DNA of 5,244 nucleotides, taken from assembly GCA_002293065.1 (NCBI GenBank), contig DBCN01000029.1, positions 1 through 5,244 on the forward strand. Direction: 5' to 3'. Positions 1-2,984 of the stretch are shown piece by piece (the stretch's first letter is position 1; each line of letters begins with the position of its first letter). Under the pieces are notes generated by a model. That model was not told the DNA's origin and searched no databases. It worked only from the letters and a program-made list of their open reading frames with translations. Both the position numbers and the translations under genes were made by a program. The DNA is from Opitutia bacterium UBA957. Its GTDB lineage: Bacteria; Verrucomicrobiota; Verrucomicrobiia; Opitutales; UBA953.

Positions 1-17
1 CGCAGTGCCAACCCTAC
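1..17 (-). repeat. GTAG-hairpin repeat, stem type 2, cut by window edge
   Basis: This is the tail of a REP-like element. Positions 5-13 are the right arm GTGCCAACC, 2-4 the loop GCA, and 14-17 CTAC, the complement of the GTAG head. The matching left arm would lie before base 1. It equals the right half of the complete element at 939-963, and the flanking CCTACCTCGA continues the match, so the truncation is due to the window and not to decay. Confidence 0.7.
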
Positions 18-76
18 CTCGAGACAAAGGCGTGAAAAGGGAGCGAAAGGGGGAAGCGGAAACTGGGCTTGCTGAC

Positions 77-101
77 GGACGCGACGCAGTCGCGCCCCTA
101 C
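77..101 (-). repeat. GTAG-hairpin repeat, stem type 3 (GGGCGCGAC)
   Basis: Read on the minus strand this is GTAG, then arm GGGCGCGAC, loop TGC, arm GTCGCGTCC. Nine pairs form with one mismatch. A copy identical over 29 bp (75-103) lies at 1004-1032. It sits about 30 bases past the yafQ stop codon and would fold in the toxin transcript. It has no following U-run, so it is not a classical intrinsic terminator, though it could shield the 3' end. Confidence 0.8.
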
Positions 102-130
102 CCGAGGCATTGGGGCGAAGCTTTGCGAAC

Positions 131-400
131 TTAGTCAAAGAGGTCGCTGTGGGTGCCTGTCCTGACGAGTTGGACGGCTTGTTTGGTCTGAGCATAAATC
201 AGCAGCCAGTCAGGTTCGAGGTGGCAGTCTCTGAAGCCGTGGAATTCTCCTTTAAGGGCGTGGTCACGGTAGGCCGTGGGGAGCGGTTCGCCTGTAGCCA
301 GTAGCTCGATCGCATTGCGTAACTTGGAAAGGTCCTTGCCGCGTCGACGCGCCCGTTCCACGTCTTTACGGAACCGGGCCGCGGTGACCACTTGCTTCAC
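131..400 (-). CDS. yafQ: YafQ-family toxin, mRNA interferase (RelE/ParE superfamily)
   Basis: The 89-residue protein resembles E. coli YafQ (92 residues), a ribosome-dependent endoribonuclease that cuts mRNA in the A site and is neutralised by DinJ. The block YRDHALKGEFHGFRDCH (44-60) followed by LEPDWLLIY and RTGTH near the C-terminus is diagnostic. The YafQ active-site residues all have counterparts at a constant offset of three: H47, H60, D64, R80, H84 and F88, so the toxin looks catalytically intact. The N-terminus is basic (RFRKDVERARRRGKD), as expected for an rRNA/mRNA-binding surface. The start is GTG at 400-398, overlapping the antitoxin stop by 4 bases (GTGA), which implies translational coupling. 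AAGGA at 414-410, nine bases upstream, is a plausible ribosome binding site. The family call is firm; activity is inferred. Confidence 0.93.
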   Translation of the reverse strand: MKQVVTAARFRKDVERARRRGKDLSKLRNAIELLATGEPLPTAYRDHALKGEFHGFRDCHLEPDWLLIYAQTKQAVQLVRTGTHSDLFD

Positions 401-657
401 AGCCCAAGGTCCTTGTAAAGGGCGGCTTTGTCCCGGTAGCGTCGGACTCCGACGCCTCGCCGGGTTTGGCGGATGGACTGTTGGGTCTCCTTATTCGGCA
501 CGCGGAGGGAGAAGGGGAGGGAGCGGGTCAAGGAGACCTGGCGATAGAGCAACTGGATTGCTTCCGAAGTCGTCAGGCCCAGCTGCGCGAAGATCTTTTC
601 CGCCGACTTTTTCAGGGCGGGTTCGAGGCGGGCGCGGACGACGGCGGTTTTGCTCAT
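397..657 (-). CDS. dinJ: DinJ/RelB-family antitoxin
   Basis: This 86-residue protein has the same length as E. coli DinJ and the same order of motifs. The N-terminal strand VVRARLEP (6-13) is followed by helices around 14-26 and 30-42, the ribbon-helix-helix DNA-binding dimer of RelB/DinJ antitoxins. LPFSLRVPN (47-55) is the hallmark linker before the toxin-wrapping C-terminal part, which ends in KAALYKDLGL. It should neutralise the YafQ-like toxin encoded next and repress its own promoter. ATG at 657 is chosen because MSKTAVVRARL aligns with the DinJ N-terminus; the in-frame ATG at 705 adds 16 residues with no family match and lies upstream of the likely promoter. AAGGA (663-659) ends one base before ATG, too close for normal initiation. 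Confidence 0.92.
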   Translation of the reverse strand: MSKTAVVRARLEPALKKSAEKIFAQLGLTTSEAIQLLYRQVSLTRSLPFSLRVPNKETQQSIRQTRRGVGVRRYRDKAALYKDLGL

Positions 658-663
658 GTCCTT

Positions 664-692
664 AATGTAGCCCGAATGTAGCCACAATGCAA
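664..692 (-). promoter_or_regulatory. Candidate promoter of dinJ-yafQ, possibly leaderless
   Basis: On the minus strand TTGCAT (692-687) and TACATT (669-664) are spaced by exactly 17 bases, matching the sigma-70 consensus at 3/6 and 4/6 positions. Transcription would start 6-8 bases past the -10 box, close to the dinJ ATG at 657, so the mRNA would have little or no leader. Spacing and position support it; the hexamers themselves are only fair matches. Confidence 0.5.
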
Positions 693-696
693 CGGG
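664..696. promoter_or_regulatory. Three 11-bp iterons, candidate antitoxin operator
   Basis: AATGTAGCC occurs exactly at 664-672 and 675-683. A degenerate third copy, AATGCAACG (6 of 9 matching), lies at 686-694. The period is 11 bp, about one helical turn, so all copies face the same side of the DNA. They cover the -10 box, the spacer and the -35 box of the predicted promoter. Ribbon-helix-helix antitoxins bind short repeated sites in their own promoters, which makes DinJ or DinJ-YafQ the obvious ligand. E. coli dinJ uses palindromic sites, so a direct-repeat layout would differ. Confidence 0.5.
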
Positions 697-727
697 AGGT
701 TTCATGGCGTTGGAGCATTTTGTTTAG

Positions 728-740
728 TGTCCGCCGGACA
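728..740. promoter_or_regulatory. Short palindrome TGTCCGCCGGACA
   Basis: The two 6-bp arms TGTCCG and CGGACA flank a single central C. It lies about 35 bp upstream of the dinJ -35 box. It could be a binding site for a dimeric regulator or just another small repeat. No second copy was seen in the window. Confidence 0.25.
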
Positions 741-777
741 AGCCAAGTGTCGTGGGGTTGAACACCTGGGGTTTTTA

Positions 778-838
778 GGGGGATAGGGATAGGGGATGGG
801 GGATAGGGGATGGGCTAGATGCAGTGCAAAGGTGCAAA
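778..838 (+). repeat. G-rich tract with TGCAAAGG tail, copy 1
   Basis: Six runs of 3-5 G (778-782, 786-788, 792-795, 798-802, 806-809, 812-814) are separated by AT or ATA, a strong G-quadruplex pattern on the plus strand. The following TAGATGCAGTGCAAAGG ends in TGCAAA. Bases 792-838 match 5185-5231 with one mismatch in 47. It lies in the gene-free stretch 658-1128. Confidence 0.75.
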
Positions 839-885
839 ATGTTAAACTGGGCTTGGGGATGGCTGCGGAGCGAATCCTGCGTTGG

Positions 886-910
886 GTAGGGTCGGGACTG
901 CGTACCGACC
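886..910 (+). repeat. GTAG-hairpin repeat, stem type 1 (GGTCGGGAC)
   Basis: GTAG (886-889) is followed by arm GGTCGGGAC, loop TGC and arm GTACCGACC: nine pairs with one G/A mismatch three pairs from the loop. TAGT follows directly. It is one of only two such elements pointing along the plus strand; the other is at 2775-2799. Confidence 0.85.
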
Positions 911-938
911 TAGTGGTCTTGCGGTTAGGTGTCTGCTA

Positions 939-963
939 GGTTGGCACGCAGTGCCAACCCTAC
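939..963 (-). repeat. GTAG-hairpin repeat, stem type 2 (GGTTGGCAC)
   Basis: Minus-strand reading is GTAG, arm GGTTGGCAC, loop TGC, arm GTGCCAACC, a perfect 9-bp stem, then TAGC. Further copies are at 2828-2852 (one mismatch) and, partially, at 1-17. Confidence 0.85.
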
Positions 964-1005
964 CTCGATGCAGAGGCGTGGAGCTGCGGACATCTGCGGG
1001 CGAAC

Positions 1006-1030
1006 GGACGCGACGCAGTCGCGCCCCTAC
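1006..1030 (-). repeat. GTAG-hairpin repeat, stem type 3
   Basis: Identical to the element at 77-101, including the single A/C mismatch in the stem. Type 2 precedes type 3 both here (939-963, 1006-1030) and at the window start (1-17, 77-101), with spacers of different length but shared short words such as AGGCGTG. The pair is therefore itself a repeated module. The second composite cluster near 2850 lacks type 3. Confidence 0.85.
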
Positions 1031-1042
1031 CCAAGGCAACTA

Positions 1043-1067
1043 GGACAGCACGTGGTGCTGTCCCTAC
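1043..1067 (-). repeat. GTAG-hairpin repeat, stem type 4 (GGACAGCAC)
   Basis: Minus-strand reading is GTAG, arm GGACAGCAC, loop CAC, arm GTGCTGTCC, a perfect 9-bp stem, then TAGT. The loop differs from the TGC of types 1-3. A second copy with one stem mismatch is at 2864-2888. Confidence 0.85.
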
Positions 1068-1074
1068 CTTTCAC

Positions 1075-1109
1075 GCAACCCACAACCCACAACCCGCAAC
1101 CCTCAACCC
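1075..1109. repeat. Five tandem heptamers NCAACCC
   Basis: GCAACCC, ACAACCC, ACAACCC, GCAACCC and TCAACCC follow each other without a gap. On the minus strand this reads (GGGTTGN)5, five GGG runs with 4-base spacers, so it could form a G-quadruplex in the 3' region of the hexosaminidase transcript. Related heptamers occur on the plus strand at 2716-2746 and singly at 5178-5184. Confidence 0.8.
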
Positions 1110-1110
1110 T

Positions 1111-1136
1111 CGAAGTGAAGCCTCTGCTTCACTTCG
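1111..1136 (-). terminator. 11-bp hairpin spanning the GH20 stop codon
   Basis: Perfect inverted repeat: CGAAGTGAAGC (1111-1121) and GCTTCACTTCG (1126-1136) around a 4-base loop. The TGA stop codon (1131-1129) and the last Ala-Lys codons form part of the 5' arm on the mRNA. The sequence after the hairpin is AGGGTTGAGGG and not a U-run, so a classical rho-independent terminator is unlikely. A U-less terminator or an RNA 3'-end stabiliser fits better. Confidence 0.5.
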
Positions 1137-2655
1137 CCACTTCCGCGTCGCCTTTCCAGGGCTTGAGGCCGAGGGCTTCGAGGTGCGGGATGACGGTGGC
1201 GGAGGCTTGTTGGAAGCGAGGGTAGTCCTTGCGAGCGGGCTGCGTCCAGGCGGATTCGGCGAGCGCGAGGAGGCGGGGGAAGGTGAGGAAGTCGCGGCGT
1301 TCCTGGGTCACGGCGGTTTCGGTCCAGAGGTTGGCCTGGAGTCCGCGGATCTTGGCGTTGGCGGGTAGGGTGGCGCCGAGGGATTCCGGGAAGGCGTGGA
1401 TGGCGGCGAGCTCGGCGAACTTGCCGGCCCAGCGGCGGCCCGACTTATGCGTGCCGTCCTGCACGAAGTCGAAGTAGAGCGGGATGCGCGGGCAGAGCAC
1501 GATGTCGTAGCCTTTTTCCGCGGCGTCCTTGAGGCCCTGTGGCTTGTCGTGGCGCCACCAGAAGAGCAACGTCTTCGCGGGCGGTAGGTTGAAGCGCGAA
1601 GCCTCGTCCCAGAGGCCCACCTGCGTCCACGTCGGGGCAAGATGGTCGGCCATGCGGCGCACGAAGCGGCCCTCCACCTCATCGAGCTTGGTGAACTTTT
1701 CGTCCGCCATCAGCTTTTGGACCTCGGGTAGCTTGGGCCACTGTTCCCAGCCGAAGTGCACCTCGTCGCCGCCCAGGTGGATCACCGGAGACTTCGGGAA
1801 GAGCGTGCGGACCTCGGCGAGGATGTCCTTGAGGAAAGCGTCGGTCTCGGCCTTGGCTGGGTTGAAGGTGAAGTCGGGGTATTTCTTCGAACCCCCGCCG
1901 GAGAACTCAGGGTAGGCGCGGTTGGCGGCGGCGGCGTGGCCGGGCATGTCGATCTCCGGGATGATGGTGATGCCGCGGGCCTCCGCGTACGCCACGATTT
2001 CGCGGACGTCGTCCTGCGTGTAGAACGTCGCTGGGGCGTCCTTATCGGTGTAGTTGCCGAGGGCGCCGGTCGTGGTGAGCTTCGGGTACTTCTTGATCTC
2101 GATTCGCCAGCCCGGTTCGTCGGTCAGGTGCCAGTGGAACACGTTCAGTTTGAGCAGCTCCATCGCGTCGAGGAGGCGCTTCACGCCGGCCTTACCGGTG
2201 AAGTGGCGGGATTCATCCAACATGAAGCCACGGTGGCCGTAGCGCGGCGTATCGCTGATCGTGCCGCAGGGGACGGACCAACCGGACTGTGCGGCCCAGG
2301 CCAGTTGGCGCAGGGTCGTGAGGGCCGCGTTGAGCTGATCTTCGGGACCGTAGGTGAGGTCGATGACCTTCGGCTGGATACGGAGCGCGTAGGCGGATGT
2401 CTTCAGGCGCGACACGCGGAGGGTCGGATTGGTTTCGGAACGGCGGACCTGCGTGAGCTTTCCGTCGGCGGTCAGGATGCGTTGCACCTTGGCGAATTCC
2501 GCCCCGGATTCGCAGGATACCGTCAGCTCGGTGGCCGTGAACGTTTCCGCGCTCAGCTCGACCGCGTTGGGTCGGGGCAGCAACAATGGTTCAGCGGCGA
2601 AGGCCAGGGAGGCGCAGACGCAGGCGAGGAGGGCGAGGGTGGGGCGGAGCAGCAT
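1129..2655 (-). CDS. Secreted beta-N-acetylhexosaminidase, glycoside hydrolase family 20
   Basis: This 508-residue enzyme should release terminal beta-linked GlcNAc or GalNAc from glycans, chitin fragments or cell-wall material outside the cytoplasm. Residues 1-20 form a signal peptide (MLLRPTLALL, then a hydrophobic run ending AFA before AEP). Residues about 22-135 match the GH20 N-terminal alpha/beta domain, and about 138-470 the catalytic barrel. Visible motifs are HRGFMLDESRHF (141-152; R142 should bind substrate), FHWHLTDEPGWRIE (173-186), PEIDMPGH (233-240) and HLGGDEV (293-299). In the last, D297 and E298 are the substrate-assisted catalytic pair. WW at 366-367, Y394/D396 and LWTE (443-446) complete the active site. 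The ATG at 2655 is chosen because it starts the signal peptide; the frame stays open to 2943, but those 96 residues are translated repeat DNA. No good Shine-Dalgarno precedes it. Linkage and natural substrate cannot be told from sequence. Confidence 0.95.
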   Translation of the reverse strand: MLLRPTLALLACVCASLAFAAEPLLLPRPNAVELSAETFTATELTVSCESGAEFAKVQRILTADGKLTQVRRSETNPTLRVSRLKTSAYALRIQPKVIDLTYGPEDQLNAALTTLRQLAWAAQSGWSVPCGTISDTPRYGHRGFMLDESRHFTGKAGVKRLLDAMELLKLNVFHWHLTDEPGWRIEIKKYPKLTTTGALGNYTDKDAPATFYTQDDVREIVAYAEARGITIIPEIDMPGHAAAANRAYPEFSGGGSKKYPDFTFNPAKAETDAFLKDILAEVRTLFPKSPVIHLGGDEVHFGWEQWPKLPEVQKLMADEKFTKLDEVEGRFVRRMADHLAPTWTQVGLWDEASRFNLPPAKTLLFWWRHDKPQGLKDAAEKGYDIVLCPRIPLYFDFVQDGTHKSGRRWAGKFAELAAIHAFPESLGATLPANAKIRGLQANLWTETAVTQERRDFLTFPRLLALAESAWTQPARKDYPRFQQASATVIPHLEALGLKPWKGDAEVAK

Positions 2656-2714
2656 GGTGATACTATGGGCGATTTGCCTCCGCTGAGGAGCCAAAACGCC
2701 CGTAGTCACCCCAT

Positions 2715-2746
2715 GGGGTTGAGGGGTGTGGGTTGAGGGTTGCGGG
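2715..2746 (+). repeat. G-rich heptamer tract upstream of the GH20 gene
   Basis: Units GGGTTGA, GGGGTGT, GGGTTGA, GGGTTGC and a final GGG give five G-runs with 3-4-base spacers on the plus strand, another potential G-quadruplex. It is the inverse orientation of the heptamer array at 1075-1109. It lies 60-90 bp upstream of the hexosaminidase start, on the non-template side for that gene's complement, and could affect its promoter. Confidence 0.65.
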
Positions 2747-2774
2747 AATGGTCGCGGAGCGAATCCTACGCTGG

Positions 2775-2799
2775 GTAGGGTCGGGACTGCGTACCGACC
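2775..2799 (+). repeat. GTAG-hairpin repeat, stem type 1
   Basis: Identical to 886-910: GTAG, GGTCGGGAC, TGC, GTACCGACC, then TAGT. The same single stem mismatch is retained. Confidence 0.85.
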
Positions 2800-2827
2800 T
2801 AGTGGTCTTGAGGTTGGATGCCTGCTA

Positions 2828-2852
2828 GGTTTGCACGCAGTGCCAACCCTAC
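2828..2852 (-). repeat. GTAG-hairpin repeat, stem type 2 with one mismatch
   Basis: Plus-strand arms are GGTTTGCAC and GTGCCAACC around GCA, then CTAC. A T at 2832 replaces the G found at 943 and breaks one pair. TAGC follows the hairpin on the minus strand, as in the perfect copy. Confidence 0.8.
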
Positions 2853-2863
2853 CAAAAGAAGAA

Positions 2864-2888
2864 GGACAGCACGTGGAGCTGTCCCTAC
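2864..2888 (-). repeat. GTAG-hairpin repeat, stem type 4 with one mismatch
   Basis: Plus-strand arms are GGACAGCAC and GAGCTGTCC around GTG, then CTAC. A at 2877 breaks the pair next to the last base pair at the loop. Unlike 1043-1067, the flank after the hairpin is TTCT and not TAGT. Confidence 0.8.
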
Positions 2889-2905
2889 CTTGATGCAAAA
2901 TATGA

Positions 2906-2923
2906 GTAGGCGGCGAAGCCGCC
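2906..2923 (+). repeat. Short GTAG-headed hairpin
   Basis: GTAG (2906-2909) overlaps the first base of GGCGGC (2909-2914), which pairs with GCCGCC (2918-2923) across a GAA loop. The stem is six pairs, shorter than the nine of the main family. It may be a separate hairpin class or a chance resemblance. Confidence 0.45.
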
Positions 2924-2932
2924 ACACAACCC

Positions 2933-2956
2933 CATGTCACCATGTCACCTTGTCCC
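2933..2956. repeat. Tandem octamers CATGTCAC
   Basis: Two exact copies of CATGTCAC (2933-2940, 2941-2948) are followed by a degenerate third, CTTGTCCC. It lies between the repeat cluster and the chaperone's 3' hairpin; no function is evident. Confidence 0.6.
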
Positions 2957-2958
2957 CT

Positions 2959-2983
2959 CGTCGGAAGTCTCCGACTTCCGACG
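2959..2983 (-). terminator. 11-bp hairpin after the chaperone stop codon
   Basis: CGTCGGAAGTC (2959-2969) and GACTTCCGACG (2973-2983) pair perfectly around TCC, one base beyond the TAA stop. The following minus-strand sequence is AGGGGACAAGG, with no U-run. Position and stem strength suggest a transcript-end structure, by U-less termination or protection from 3' exonucleases. It resembles the hairpin at 1111-1136 in length and placement. Confidence 0.55.
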
Positions 2984-2984
2984 C

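Larger units (their letters stand above)
861..964 (+). repeat. 104-bp composite intergenic repeat, copy 1
   Basis: By direct reading this block matches 2750-2853 at 95 of 104 positions with no gaps. It contains two GTAG hairpins facing each other (886-910 and 939-963) with 28 bp between them, the layout of a BIME. The conserved left flank GGAGCGAATCCT is also part of the unit. It fills the middle of the gene-free region 658-1128, which otherwise holds only further small repeats. Confidence 0.85.
2750..2853 (+). repeat. 104-bp composite intergenic repeat, copy 2
   Basis: Matches 861-964 at 95 of 104 positions in the same orientation, so the two copies bracket the hexosaminidase gene. Differences cluster in the linker between the two hairpins (2811-2822), while the hairpin arms are almost unchanged. 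On the minus strand it is open and in frame with the GH20 gene, creating a false N-terminal extension. It fills most of the gene-free region 2656-2984. Confidence 0.85.

Noticed and set aside
77..101. Rho-independent terminator for dinJ-yafQ
   Set aside because: The stem is strong, but no U-run follows in either direction, and the same element occurs elsewhere away from gene ends.
397..705. Longer antitoxin starting at ATG 705
   Set aside because: The extra 16 residues match no RelB/DinJ protein and would be encoded upstream of the likely transcription start.
842..1039. Minus-strand 65-codon frame in the repeat cluster
   Set aside because: It is a translation of the composite repeat and hairpins; the same peptide appears in the false extension of the GH20 gene.
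886..1067. CRISPR array
   Set aside because: Repeats are hairpins of four different sequences in two orientations with spacers of about 13 to 42 bp. This is not a regular direct repeat with unique spacers, and no cas gene is present.
1756..2736. Long plus-strand open frame (326 codons) antisense to the GH20 gene
   Set aside because: Low-complexity Gly/Val/Glu/Arg-rich product with no family resemblance. It mirrors the high-GC codon pattern of the well-supported hexosaminidase.
861..2853. Composite transposon carrying the hexosaminidase
   Set aside because: The flanking 104-bp repeats contain no transposase and no terminal inverted repeats or target duplications that I can see. They look like dispersed intergenic repeats.
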